DNA of 64,000 nt, from the NCBI RefSeq assembly GCF_014145325.1, contig NZ_JACHTF010000009.1, forward strand, positions 62,001 through 126,000, read 5' to 3'. The position numbers and the translations under genes were made by a program. Position 1 is the stretch's first letter. Every line of letters starts with the position of its first letter. Origin of the DNA: Marilutibacter spongiae. Its GTDB lineage: Bacteria > Pseudomonadota > Gammaproteobacteria > Xanthomonadales > Xanthomonadaceae. Below are positions 15,970-25,150 of this stretch, piece after piece. The notes under the pieces were generated by a model. That model did not search any database and had not been told where the DNA came from. It saw only the letters and a list, made by a program, of their open reading frames with translations.

Positions 15970-17595
15970 ATGTCCGGTGCGCGCATCCGCGTCTCCCATC
16001 TTTCGTTTTCATGGCCCGACGGCACGCCCGTCCTGGCCGATCTTTCGTTCGCCCTCGGTCCGTCGCGGGTCGGTCTGGTGGCACCCAATGGGGCCGGCAA
16101 GACGACCTTGCTGCGCCTGGTCGCGGGCGAGCTTGTGCCGCGGTCCGGTACGGTCGAGGTCGCTGGCCGGTTGGGCTATCTGCCGCAGCGTTGGAGCGGG
16201 GCTGCCGAGGCGACGGTCGCCGATCTGCTGGGGGTCGCCGGGGCGCTGCAGGCGGTGGACGCGGTACTCGCGGGGTCTGCCGATCCGCTGCAGCTGGAGC
16301 GTGCGGATGGCCACTGGGACCTGCGCGAGCGCATCGCCGCGCAGTTGGCGGCCTTTGGCCTGCACGACGTCCCGCTGGAGTGTGCGGTGGCGCGCTTCAG
16401 CGGTGGCGAGGCCATGGCCTTGAGGCTGGCCGCGCAGCTGCTGCGCAGGCCCGATGTCCTACTGCTGGACGAGCCCAGCAATCACCTCGACCGAGCCGCG
16501 CGCCAGCGCTTGCGGACCGCGATCGAGGCCTTCCGCGGCTGCCTGGTCGTGGCCAGCCATGATCGCGAGTTGCTGGATGGCATGGAGGCGATCGCGGAAC
16601 TGCAGCCCGCGCGCCTTCGCATGGTCGGGGGCGGCTACAGCGCCTATCGCGCCGTCACCGAGCGCGAGCAGGCGGCGGCGGATCAACAGGTGCAGCACCT
16701 GCGCCAGGAAGTGCGACGCGAGAAGCGCGAGATGCAGCAGGCCCGCGAGCGCGCGGAGCGGCGCGCGTCCAATGCCGCGCGCAAGGCCCCCGATGCGGGC
16801 TTGCCGAAGATCGTCGCCGGTACGCTGGCACGTCGGGCCGAGGCGTCCGCCGCCCGGGCCGCGGGCGTGCACGGCGATCGCGTCGAGCAGGTGCGCGATG
16901 CCTTGCGCCGGGCCGAGGAGGCGGCGTCCTCGCCGGTCCTGCCTCGCTTCGCCCTGCCTGCCACCCACGTGGGGCCCACGCAACACGTGCTGAGCGTCGA
17001 GCGGCTGCAGGCGCAGGGCGAGGAAGGTCCCCTGTGGGCCGACCGCGGCGTGACCCTGGCGATTCGCGGTCCGGAGCGGATCGCTCTTTCCGGGGACAAC
17101 GGCGTGGGCAAGACCACCTTGTTGCGACTCCTGGCGGGCGAGGCGACGCCGGCCTCGGGCGAGCATCGCGTCGGCACGACCCGGGTGGCCTACCTCAGCC
17201 AGCGCCTGGACCAGTTGCGGCCCGAACTGTCCCTGATCGAGAACTTCGCGCGCAAGGCACCGCGCCTGTCGTCGCAGGAACGCGCGGACGTGCTGGCCCG
17301 GCTGGGGTTCCGTGGCGACCGCATGCGCTTGCCCGCGGGCGCCTTGTCCGGCGGCGAACGCCTGCGCGCGACGCTCGGCTGCGTGTTGCATGCGGACGAG
17401 GCGCCCCAGCTGCTGTTGCTGGACGAGCCGACGAACAACCTCGATCTGCACGCCGTCCTGCAACTGGAGCAGTTGCTGCAGAACCACGAGGGCGCGATGG
17501 TCGTGGTCAGCCACGACGAGCGGTTCCTGGCCGCCATCCATCCCATGCGACGCATGCAGCTGACGACGGGGGGGCTGGTCGAGGAGGGACGTTAG
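15970..17595 (+). CDS. ABC-F family ATPase (translation-associated, duplicated nucleotide-binding domains)
   Basis: A 541-aa soluble protein with two ABC domains and no membrane segments. Walker A motifs are APNGAGKTT (38-46) and SGDNGVGKTT; signature motifs are FSGGE and LSGGE; Walker B motifs are LLLDEPSNHLD and LLLDEPTNNLD. A charged, Arg/Glu-rich linker of about 90 residues between the domains corresponds to the P-site tRNA-interaction motif of ABC-F proteins, which bind ribosomes and rescue stalled or antibiotic-blocked translation. AGGAGG lies 5 nt before the start. The subfamily (Uup, EttA or resistance type) is not assigned. Confidence 0.9.
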   Translation: MSGARIRVSHLSFSWPDGTPVLADLSFALGPSRVGLVAPNGAGKTTLLRLVAGELVPRSGTVEVAGRLGYLPQRWSGAAEATVADLLGVAGALQAVDAVLAGSADPLQLERADGHWDLRERIAAQLAAFGLHDVPLECAVARFSGGEAMALRLAAQLLRRPDVLLLDEPSNHLDRAARQRLRTAIEAFRGCLVVASHDRELLDGMEAIAELQPARLRMVGGGYSAYRAVTEREQAAADQQVQHLRQEVRREKREMQQARERAERRASNAARKAPDAGLPKIVAGTLARRAEASAARAAGVHGDRVEQVRDALRRAEEAASSPVLPRFALPATHVGPTQHVLSVERLQAQGEEGPLWADRGVTLAIRGPERIALSGDNGVGKTTLLRLLAGEATPASGEHRVGTTRVAYLSQRLDQLRPELSLIENFARKAPRLSSQERADVLARLGFRGDRMRLPAGALSGGERLRATLGCVLHADEAPQLLLLDEPTNNLDLHAVLQLEQLLQNHEGAMVVVSHDERFLAAIHPMRRMQLTTGGLVEEGR

Positions 17596-17626
17596 CCCAT
17601 GTGCGATGGCCGTTCCCGGCGGGTCC

Positions 17627-17968
17627 TCAGCGTTCGGCCGGTACCGCGCCGAGCGGACGCCCGCTGTGGCAGTCGACGCGCAGCAGTTGGCTGATGGTGA
17701 GGCCGTAGCGTATCGAGTCCGGGCGATAGTCGCCGGCGCCGTTATTCGAGCGCATCAGGACCAGTCGCGTGCCATCCCGTGGATCGACGAGGGGGCTCTG
17801 GCAATCGGGCCCGCTCGCGGCATGGGCGGAGCCGGTGCTGCGGTCGAGGACCTGGAACTGAGGGGGCATTCCATGGAGTGGGCCCAGGTTCGCGGGTGCC
17901 GGGGGCGTGGTGCTGACGCATGCCGCCATCAGCGTGGCGGCAAGGCTGGTGGTGATCAGGGCTTTCAT
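17627..17968 (-). CDS. Small hypothetical lipoprotein
   Basis: A 113-aa protein starting MKALITTSLAATLMAAC, a signal peptide with lipobox (MAAC, C17). The mature part is short, with two further cysteines (PDCQSPL and RVDCHSG) that could form a disulphide. It lies 23 nt after the VOC gene on the same strand, with AGGA before the ATG. No family is recognised. Confidence 0.65.
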   Translation of the reverse strand: MKALITTSLAATLMAACVSTTPPAPANLGPLHGMPPQFQVLDRSTGSAHAASGPDCQSPLVDPRDGTRLVLMRSNNGAGDYRPDSIRYGLTISQLLRVDCHSGRPLGAVPAER

Positions 17969-17991
17969 CAGGTGTCCTGGCTGGGCTCGGG

Positions 17992-18342
17992 TCAGAGATG
18001 CTCGAGGATGTTGAGCAGTGTGCCGTAGGGGTCGCGGACGTAGAAGCGGCGCACGCCCCAGGGTTCCTGGGCCGGGCCGTAGACGATGCGGTGGCCGGCG
18101 CCCTGGATGCGGGCCAGGGCTTCGTCGAGGTCGTCGACTTCGATCGACAGGTCGGGCACCGGGGTGCCGTTGCCGCCTTCGGTCGCCACGCTGACTTGCA
18201 CGCACGCGGTTTCCTCCGTGCCGTAGGTGGCGATCCAGCCGTGGTCCATCAGGGTGTCCAGGCCGAGCAGGTCGCCGTAGAAGGCGCGGCCCGCGGCCGT
18301 GTCGGCAGCGGCGATGTTGGACACGATGCGGCGGACTTTCAT
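17992..18342 (-). CDS. VOC-superfamily (glyoxalase/bleomycin-resistance-like) protein
   Basis: A 116-aa single vicinal-oxygen-chelate module. The N-terminal beta-alpha-beta unit has AAGRAFYGDLLGLD and the C-terminal one EPWGVRRFYVRDPYGTLLNI, ending with the usual metal-ligand glutamate in ILEHL. AAGGGAG lies 7 nt upstream. VOC proteins bind metals and act as dioxygenases, isomerases or drug-binding proteins; the substrate here is unknown. It is followed by the small lipoprotein gene. Confidence 0.88.
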   Translation of the reverse strand: MKVRRIVSNIAAADTAAGRAFYGDLLGLDTLMDHGWIATYGTEETACVQVSVATEGGNGTPVPDLSIEVDDLDEALARIQGAGHRIVYGPAQEPWGVRRFYVRDPYGTLLNILEHL

Positions 18343-18415
18343 GCGGCGCTCCCTTGCAGGGTGGATGCGGCAGCATGCCAGCTTCGCGCGGAGCGCGCCG
18401 CCGGGTACGAGCGAC

Positions 18416-18928
18416 CTAGCAGCGGCCCAGTTCGACGAGCTTGTCCAGGCAGGGCGTCAGCGAACGGGACAGGATCTTCCAGTCCTCGCCCTCGCGGACC
18501 CAGGTGCTCATGTACTTCAGCGGGCCCCAGCGGCCGACGGGCTTCATCTCGCCGTCGATGTCCATGCGGCCCATGACGATCGCGACGGGCCCGTGGAACA
18601 CGACCTGCGTGCCGCTGAGTTCGACGCGGGTGACGTTCCATGCGGCCAGGCCCGCGATCGACTGGGTCTTGTCCTCGATCAGGCCGCCGGGCGCGAGGAC
18701 GCGGTAGTCGTCCGCGGCCATCGCGGAGAACAGGGCCGGGTCGCGGGCAACGATCTGCGACTGCACCAGTGTTTCGTTGAGCGCGATCAGCCGGGCGCGA
18801 TCGGCGTCCAGGTCGCGCGCGACCTGGCCGGTGGAAGTCGTTGGATTCGACATGCAGGCAGTCAGGCCGATACAGGCCAGCATGGACGTCGCGAGGGTCC
18901 TGGCGGACGGGGCGGGGCTGCGGTGCAT
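18416..18928 (-). CDS. SnoaL/NTF2-like (DUF4440-type) lipoprotein
   Basis: 170 aa starting MHRSPAPSARTL, with a lipobox (LTAC) near residue 20. The mature part has the pattern of the NTF2-like cone fold: an N-terminal helix (NETLVQSQIVARDPALF), MAADDYRVLAPGG, and late strands (VAIVMGRMDIDG, WVREGEDWKILSRSLTPC). AGGAGAT precedes the ATG. A substrate-binding or enzymatic role is possible; none is assigned. Confidence 0.75.
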   Translation of the reverse strand: MHRSPAPSARTLATSMLACIGLTACMSNPTTSTGQVARDLDADRARLIALNETLVQSQIVARDPALFSAMAADDYRVLAPGGLIEDKTQSIAGLAAWNVTRVELSGTQVVFHGPVAIVMGRMDIDGEMKPVGRWGPLKYMSTWVREGEDWKILSRSLTPCLDKLVELGRC

Positions 18929-19043
18929 CTCGATCTCCTGAGGATGTCCCGGACGCGGGGTGCCTGCCCGCATGCTACGACCGCGCCGTAGGCGTGGCAA
19001 AGACCGGCGCTGGGCAGCGCCGGCATCGAAGCCTCGAAGACGA

Positions 19044-19493
19044 TCAGGGGCGAGGGCAGCGGCCGGGGGCGGGATAGGCTGCCGCCAGTGCGCCCGACGG
19101 GTCGAGCCAGACGTGGAGCGTCTGCCTGCAGGGCCCCGTGGCGGTGACGGCGCCGGTGTCGAGCAGTTCGACGACGAGGCGCTGGTAGGGCGCGTCGGCG
19201 GCGAGGATCGGTGCGTCCGACACCAGCGCCAGCGCCACCCGGTTGGACAGCAGATCGGGAAACTGGCGCGCGAGCCGCATGTGCAGCAAGGCCATCCCCG
19301 GAGGTGCCGCTGGCATGCTGCGGTAACGTGGGTCGGCCTCGTCGAGGGTCTGGAAGGGCGGTTCCGCTTTCGCCGGGAGGTGGATCGGGTCGCGCATCAG
19401 GGGCGTCGGCGTGTGGGTACAGGCGGCCAGCGTAGCAAGCACCCACGGGGCGGCGGCGACGCAGAACGGTCGCCCGCCTGCGGGATCGTTCAC
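19044..19493 (-). CDS. Hypothetical lipoprotein (GTG start)
   Basis: A 149-aa frame from a GTG giving NDPAGGRPFC, with a hydrophobic stretch and a lipobox (LAAC) around residue 25. The mature part contains RYRSMPAAPPGMALLHMRL and a later segment rich in beta-strand pattern. No good ribosome site was found, so the start is uncertain; a downstream ATG giving MRDPIHLPA would lose the signal. It lies downstream of the diguanylate cyclase on the same strand. The family is unknown. Confidence 0.55.
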   Translation of the reverse strand: MNDPAGGRPFCVAAAPWVLATLAACTHTPTPLMRDPIHLPAKAEPPFQTLDEADPRYRSMPAAPPGMALLHMRLARQFPDLLSNRVALALVSDAPILAADAPYQRLVVELLDTGAVTATGPCRQTLHVWLDPSGALAAAYPAPGRCPRP

Positions 19494-19623
19494 CGCCGTG
19501 CGTCCCCGTCCCGTTCCGCGCCCTGTCCGTGTCGTCCGCATCCGCGCCGCGCTCTCCGTTCTCGACCTCGTCCGTGCAGACAGTGAAGCATGCGCCCGTG
19601 CAGCGTGGCGTGGGGCGCAGGCT

Positions 19624-21285
19624 TCAGGTCGCCGGGTGGAACACCACGCGGTTGCGGCCACCGCGCTTGGCGGCGTAGAGGCTGTGGTCGGCCGCGCCGA
19701 AGAGGGCGTTGGGGTGGTCGAAGTCGGCGTCTTCCGTGCACGCGCCGCCGACGCTGATGGTGATCGTCGCGAGCGTGGCGGTCTGCTCCTGCACCACGCG
19801 GCGCAGGGTCTCGGCGATCTCGCGCGCCTTGGCGCCGCCTTCGCCGGGCAGCAGGATGGCGAATTCTTCGCCACCGTAGCGGAAGGCCATGCGACGGCCG
19901 CCGAGGGCGTCGGCCAGGGTCTTGGCGACGCGCCGCAGCACCTTGTCGCCGAAGGCGTGGCCGTGGACGTCGTTGACCTGCTTGAAGTGGTCGATGTCGA
20001 CGACCAGCACCGTCAGCGGTTCGCCGCGCTGGCCGTGGCGCACGAACTCGCGGTCCAGCGCCTGGTCGAAGATGCGGCGGTTGGGCAGCTGGGTGAGCGC
20101 GTCGGTACGGCTTTGGCGGTTGATCTCGCGCACGCGGTGCGCCAGCGCCAGCGACAGCAGCACCATCTCCAGCAGCGAGCCCATCTGGAACGCGTTCTGG
20201 GTGAAGGCATTGTGCGGCAGCCAGCCGAAGGACTTGGCCATGAACACCAGCACCGCCGACAGCAGCACGCCCCAGGCGATCATGAAGTAGCGCGCCGCGA
20301 CCACGCCGCGCAGCAGGCCGATGATGCCCATCGTGATGATCATCGCGGTGATGGCGATGGTCAGGTACGAGATGGGGATGATGACGTGGTTGTAACTGAA
20401 GCCGAACGCGGCGACGAACGCCACCACCGACAGGATCTCCAGCCCGAAGGCGACCTTGTCCAGTCGCGGCGTCAGCCGCGGCGTGCCGAGGAAGCTGCGG
20501 GTGAAGTGCATGCCGAACAAGAGCGTCAGCGACAGCATCACCAGCAGGCTGGTGTTGCCCCAGTCCGGGTGGTTGGGCCAGAAATACTGGAACGCCAGGC
20601 CGTCGATGATCGCGAAGTACAGGCCGTAGCTGGTGACGTACAGCAGGTAGTAGAAGAACGGCCGGTCGCGGACCGCCAGGAAGATGAAGATGTTGTACGC
20701 GATCAGGACGAAGAAACCGCCGAAGTACAGGCCGAATGCGAGCTGGCGTGTTTCATGGCTTTCCAGCAGTGGCACGGTCTGCTGCAGCGTCAGGCCGATG
20801 TTCATCGAGCCGTCGCTGCGCATGCGCAGGAACAACTGGCCGCGGGAGTCGGCCGGCACCGTCACCGGGAACAGGAAGTCGCGGCCGCGGATGGGGCGGG
20901 TCGCGAACGGTCGCCGGTCGCCGGTGGCCACGTGGTCGACCACGCGGCCGTCCCGGACCTGCCACAGGTCGAGCTCGTCGATCAGCGGGTAATCCTGCTG
21001 CAACACCAGCGCCACCTGTCGTGGCGAGGGGTTCTCGAGGTCGATCCGCACCCACCACGTGGACGCGGAGAAGCCGAAGTTCGTGCGGCCGTCGACGGCC
21101 GGGGCGAACCCCTGCGAACGCATCGCCGCGGCGATATCGAGCGTGCCGTCGGGGTCTTCCAGGAGCTGAAGGTCGCGTCCCAGCGACAGCTCCCCGACCT
21201 GCGAGGCATCCACCACTCCGGCCCATGCGTGCGGTAGGCACCCTGCCCACAGCAGCACGCACACGAGCCAGGCTCTGAGCGACAT
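19624..21285 (-). CDS. 7TMR-DISM diguanylate cyclase
   Basis: 553 aa. A signal peptide (about 1-22) is followed by a periplasmic 7TMR-DISMED2 carbohydrate-binding-like domain (about 25-180), seven membrane helices (about 185-385) and a cytoplasmic GGDEF domain (about 390-550) with the active motif RYGGEEF. The enzyme makes cyclic di-GMP from two GTP in response to an extracellular ligand. A typical RxxD inhibitory site (RxxD five residues before GGEEF) is not obvious. Antisense ORFs over this gene are GC-driven shadows. Confidence 0.93.
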   Translation of the reverse strand: MSLRAWLVCVLLWAGCLPHAWAGVVDASQVGELSLGRDLQLLEDPDGTLDIAAAMRSQGFAPAVDGRTNFGFSASTWWVRIDLENPSPRQVALVLQQDYPLIDELDLWQVRDGRVVDHVATGDRRPFATRPIRGRDFLFPVTVPADSRGQLFLRMRSDGSMNIGLTLQQTVPLLESHETRQLAFGLYFGGFFVLIAYNIFIFLAVRDRPFFYYLLYVTSYGLYFAIIDGLAFQYFWPNHPDWGNTSLLVMLSLTLLFGMHFTRSFLGTPRLTPRLDKVAFGLEILSVVAFVAAFGFSYNHVIIPISYLTIAITAMIITMGIIGLLRGVVAARYFMIAWGVLLSAVLVFMAKSFGWLPHNAFTQNAFQMGSLLEMVLLSLALAHRVREINRQSRTDALTQLPNRRIFDQALDREFVRHGQRGEPLTVLVVDIDHFKQVNDVHGHAFGDKVLRRVAKTLADALGGRRMAFRYGGEEFAILLPGEGGAKAREIAETLRRVVQEQTATLATITISVGGACTEDADFDHPNALFGAADHSLYAAKRGGRNRVVFHPAT

Positions 21286-21464
21286 GCGATCTCCTGTAAG
21301 TCACCGTTCCCCACGCCGGTGATGCTGCGGTTGCCTGCCCACGCCCGGCGCCGCGCGGGACGCATGCGCTTTCACCGAGGTGCGGTGACAACCCCCGCGC
21401 ATCTTCCCACAGTGGCGCAGGCATGCAAAATGCAGGCCGGGGACAACGAACCGGGGATGAGGGG

Positions 21465-23093
21465 ATGCACAAGGCTTGGACGGGGCTGGCGCTGGCGGCC
21501 GGGATGGGGCTGGCCGCCTGCGGGGGCGACCGCGTGCCTGCACCGGCGAGCGCGGACGCGGCGATCGACCTGGACCAGGGCTGGAGCCCGGCGGTTCGCG
21601 CCCGTGCGCGCGAAGCCGGGTTCGGCTCGCGCATGCTGCCCTACCGTTGGCTGCGGCACCTGGAGCAGGCCGGCCGGCGCGAGCCCTTCCTGGCGCCGGC
21701 GCACCTGCAGGCGCTGGGCTTCATCCTGCAGGCGCCTTCGCCCGGCAATCCCGACGGCCTGCCGGTGGGGATGACGCTGACCCGCGCCACCCGCCGCCAG
21801 CCCGACGCCTGGGCCGGCCTGGGTTGCGCGGCCTGCCACACTGGCGAGCTGCGCCATGGGGGGCAGCGCATCCGCGTCGACGGTGGCCAGGGCTGGCTGG
21901 ACTTCACCGCCTTCGAGCGCGCGGTCATCGACAGCCTGTCGGCGACAGCGCAGAACCCGGTGGTGTTCGAGCGCTTCGCCGATGCGCTGCAGACCCCGGC
22001 CGGGCAGCGCGAGAGCCTGCGCGCGGCCCTGGTCGAGCGCGCCTCGGCGCTGGAGGCGCGCCATCGCCTCAATGCCAGCGACGTGGCCTACGGCCCGGGC
22101 CGGCTGGATGCCTTCGGACAGATCTTCAACACGGTCGCAGTCGAGGTGCTGGGCGTCCCCGGCAACCGCCGCCCGCCCGATGCGCCGGTCAGCTATCCGG
22201 TGCTGTGGTCGGCGCCGCACCTGGACCTGGTGCAGTGGAACGGCTCGGCGCCGAACGCCGGGCCCGGCCCGCTGATCCAGAACGTCACCACCGCGCTGGC
22301 GGTCTACGGTCATGCGCGGGTGCCGTCGCGCGGCCCGGGCTACGCCTCGGACGTCGACTTCAAGCAACTGGGACGCCTGCAGGACGATCTCTATCACCTG
22401 ACCGCGCCGGCATGGCCGGAGGCGACGCTGGGGGCGCTCGACAGCGAGCGCATCGCACGCGGCAAGCCCCTGTACGACACGCATTGCGCCGCCTGCCATG
22501 CGCCCATCGACGCACGCGACCCGCGTCGCCGGCCGCGCGCCGTGCTCACGCCGCTCGCCGACGTGGGCACCGACCCGCGCATGGTGCGCAACTTCCTCGA
22601 CGCCGACGCGCGCACCGGCCCGTTGCAGGGCAAGCGAGCGCGGGTGGTCGCGGGCGCGCCCTTCGGCGAACGCGCGCGCAGCATCGACCTGGTCGCGCAC
22701 GTCGCGATCGGCGTGGCGCTGCGCCATCCGTTGGCGTCGGTGCGCGATACGGTCAGGGGCTACCATCGCGTCGCGAAGGCGAGCCTTGACACGCATCCGG
22801 ACTATTACAAGGCGCGTCCGCTGGACGGCGTCTGGGCCAGCGCCCCCTACCTGCACAACGGCTCGGTGCCGACCCTGGACGCGCTGCTGCGACCAGCGGC
22901 CGAGCGGCCGGCGTACTTCCAGGTCGGGCACGGCGAATTCGACCCGCAGGCGGTCGGCGTGGCGACCGCGATGGCGGGCGGCTGGCGCTTCGACGCCACC
23001 GTGCCGGGCAACCTCAACAGCGGGCACGAATACGGCACCACCCTGGACGAGGCCCAGCGCCGCGACCTGCTCGAATACCTCAAGTCACTCTGA
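21465..23093 (+). CDS. Di-haem c-type cytochrome lipoprotein, RoxA-like
   Basis: A 542-aa protein starting MHKAWTG, with a lipobox (LAAC, C19). Two CxxCH haem sites: CAACH at 121-125 and CAACH at 341-345. The C-terminal segment GVWASAPYLHNGSVPTLDALL is the hallmark shared by rubber oxygenase RoxA/RoxB and distant CcpA/MauG-type di-haem proteins. It is probably exported and membrane-tethered, oxidising a hydrophobic or organic substrate. It converges on the broken patatin gene (9-bp overlap). A second, larger homologue lies at 25147-27447. The substrate is unknown. Confidence 0.8.
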   Translation: MHKAWTGLALAAGMGLAACGGDRVPAPASADAAIDLDQGWSPAVRARAREAGFGSRMLPYRWLRHLEQAGRREPFLAPAHLQALGFILQAPSPGNPDGLPVGMTLTRATRRQPDAWAGLGCAACHTGELRHGGQRIRVDGGQGWLDFTAFERAVIDSLSATAQNPVVFERFADALQTPAGQRESLRAALVERASALEARHRLNASDVAYGPGRLDAFGQIFNTVAVEVLGVPGNRRPPDAPVSYPVLWSAPHLDLVQWNGSAPNAGPGPLIQNVTTALAVYGHARVPSRGPGYASDVDFKQLGRLQDDLYHLTAPAWPEATLGALDSERIARGKPLYDTHCAACHAPIDARDPRRRPRAVLTPLADVGTDPRMVRNFLDADARTGPLQGKRARVVAGAPFGERARSIDLVAHVAIGVALRHPLASVRDTVRGYHRVAKASLDTHPDYYKARPLDGVWASAPYLHNGSVPTLDALLRPAAERPAYFQVGHGEFDPQAVGVATAMAGGWRFDATVPGNLNSGHEYGTTLDEAQRRDLLEYLKSL

Positions 23094-25150
23094 GGCCGGC
23101 GGCTCCACGTCGCCCGCCCACAGGCGGTCGAACCACTCGGCCATGCCGCTGGCGGGGGCCTCGGCGAGCATGCGTTCGACCAGGCAGCGCCCGAGCGTGC
23201 GGTAGGCCTCGAACTCGGCCTCGCCGAAGAACTGGTTGCTGGTGGGCTGGTTGGGGAAACTGGGGTGGGCGCGGGCGTAGGCGTACAGGTCGGCCGGTGC
23301 CTGGGCGATCCGCATCGGCTTGATGTAGACGATCCGGCCGCGCTGCCGTCGGCGTACAGCACCTCGCCCAGCAGCCAGGGCCGGCGGGCCTCGCCGCTGG
23401 CGTGCTCGGCGACCAGGCGGTCGGCCGACAGCCGCACGTCCGCGCCGAAATCCACGCGCACGCGCTCGATCGCGCGTCCCAGGTCGGCCAGGTCGAGGTC
23501 GGGGTCGGCGCCGGCGTCGCAGACGACGATGTGGCGCACCTTGCGGCGGATGAGTTCGTACAGGCCCAGGTTCTCGAAGTGGCCGCCGTCGGACAGGTGG
23601 ATCCGCGCGTGGCGCTCGTCCAGGCCGACGCCGAACATCTCGCGCGCGATCGGCCACCACCACTCGCCCGGCAGGCGGCGGCGGGTGCGCGACGGGTTGT
23701 CGGCCCAGTAGCCCAGGCGCACGTTGAGCAGCGCCATCAGCGAGGACACCGCGCGCGAACCGACCGCCGAGTTCGACGGATCGATGGCCGCGCCGGAAAT
23801 GGTGAACGCGGTCGACAGCGCCATGCCGCCGCCGTGGAAGCCGTTGCTGCGCGTGTAGCCGGTCGCGAGCGCGCCGCATTACAGCGGCGACAGCACGTAG
23901 CTGGCGCCCTCGCGGCCGTGGCGGCGCTGGTCGGGCGAGCTGCTGGTGTTGAGCGTCGTGTTGACCAGGTGCAGCGGCGCGCCGCGGTCGGGGCCGAGCT
24001 CGTCCAGCCGGAACTCCATCGGTCGCGCGTGCAGACCCTCGCCGGGCCGTGGCATGAAGGTCTCCGACAGCCGCGCGCGGTAGTAGCCGTGCATCGAGAT
24101 GCGGTTGATGTTGAGCGTGGACGCCAGCAGCGCGGCCAGCACCACCAGCGCCCAGAACAGCGGCGTGCCGACCACGTCCACGTGCACGACCAGGTGGTAG
24201 GCCAGCACCAGCAGGCCGTAGATCACCAGGGCCAGGCCGGTGCTGGCGACCTGCAGGCGCCAGGGCGTGCGGCCGCCGCGCCCGGCGAGCATCGCCACCA
24301 CGCCCGAGAGCATCGGCAGCAGGTAGCTCATGTGCTGGCCGAGCACATGCATCACGGTCGACTCGAAGCGCCCGGAGAACTGGTCCCAGAACGCGTGCAC
24401 CACCGGGATCAGGCCGATCGCCAACAGGCACAGGCCGACCGCGAGCTGGCGGCCCATCAGCACGCGCAGGCCATCGATGCGCGCCATCGAGGCACGCTCG
24501 CGGATGCCGGCCGCGACGCCGAAGCCCAGCGCCGTCAGCGGGAACGTGGCCAGGCAGGCGGCGCCCAGGCCCAGCAGGAGCAGGTAGCCGTGGTGGTGGT
24601 GGCGCGGGTCGGGGTCGGGCAGGCCGGCCAGGCTCGGCGGCCAGCCCAGCGGCAGCCAGCCCAAGGTCATCGCATAGACCGCCAGCAGGACCACCGGGCC
24701 CAGCACCAGCAGGTTGAGGAAGGTGGCTGCGAAGATCGAGGCGAGCAGGGTCCACAAGGAGTAGCCGCGGGCGGCGATGAGGTAGCGGCCGTGCCGCCGC
24801 AGCCAGTCGATCACGCGGCCGCCGCCGGGCAGCGGCTGCTCGAAGGGGTTGCCGGCATCGTCGGGCAGGCTGGCGCGCAGCCAGGAATAGCAGGCGCCGA
24901 TGTAGCCGCCGCCGGAGACGGTGGACAGGTAATCGACATCGCGCATCAGGCCGGCGCGGTCCAGCGCCTCGATGACGCCGAGGTTGAAGGTCGCCGAGCG
25001 GATGCCGCCGCCCGACAGGCCCAGGCCCACGCAGTCCTCGTGCCGGGGCGGCCGGTCGATCGCCGCGCGGCGGCGCGCGATCCAGTCGTGCTCAGCCGCC
25101 TCGACCGTCGCGAAGTCCGCGGCCGGCGTGCCGTCCGTCGCCGCGCTCAT
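23085..25150 (-). pseudogene. Patatin-like phospholipase with membrane insert; in-frame stop and frameshift
   Basis: The N-terminal part (423 codons to the TAA at 23879-23881) has the oxyanion loop GLGLSGGGIRS and the nucleophile elbow TVSGGGY, then several membrane helices. The same frame continues past the TAA (where YCGALATGYT would be expected from a Tyr codon) through the catalytic DGGHFENLG to about 23340. There, loss of one G shifts the frame; the remaining residues (GRIVYIKPMRIAQ to the stop at 23085) lie in another frame. The catalytic Ser and Asp are thus on separate fragments. The start overlaps the upstream cytochrome stop (ATGA). Either a decaying gene or two sequencing errors. 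Confidence 0.8.

Noticed and set aside
19411-21237. 608-codon plus-strand ORF opposite the diguanylate cyclase
   Set aside because: Arg/Gln/His-rich composition without domain pattern; the minus frame encodes a complete 7TMR-DISM-GGDEF protein. It is a GC-rich shadow frame.
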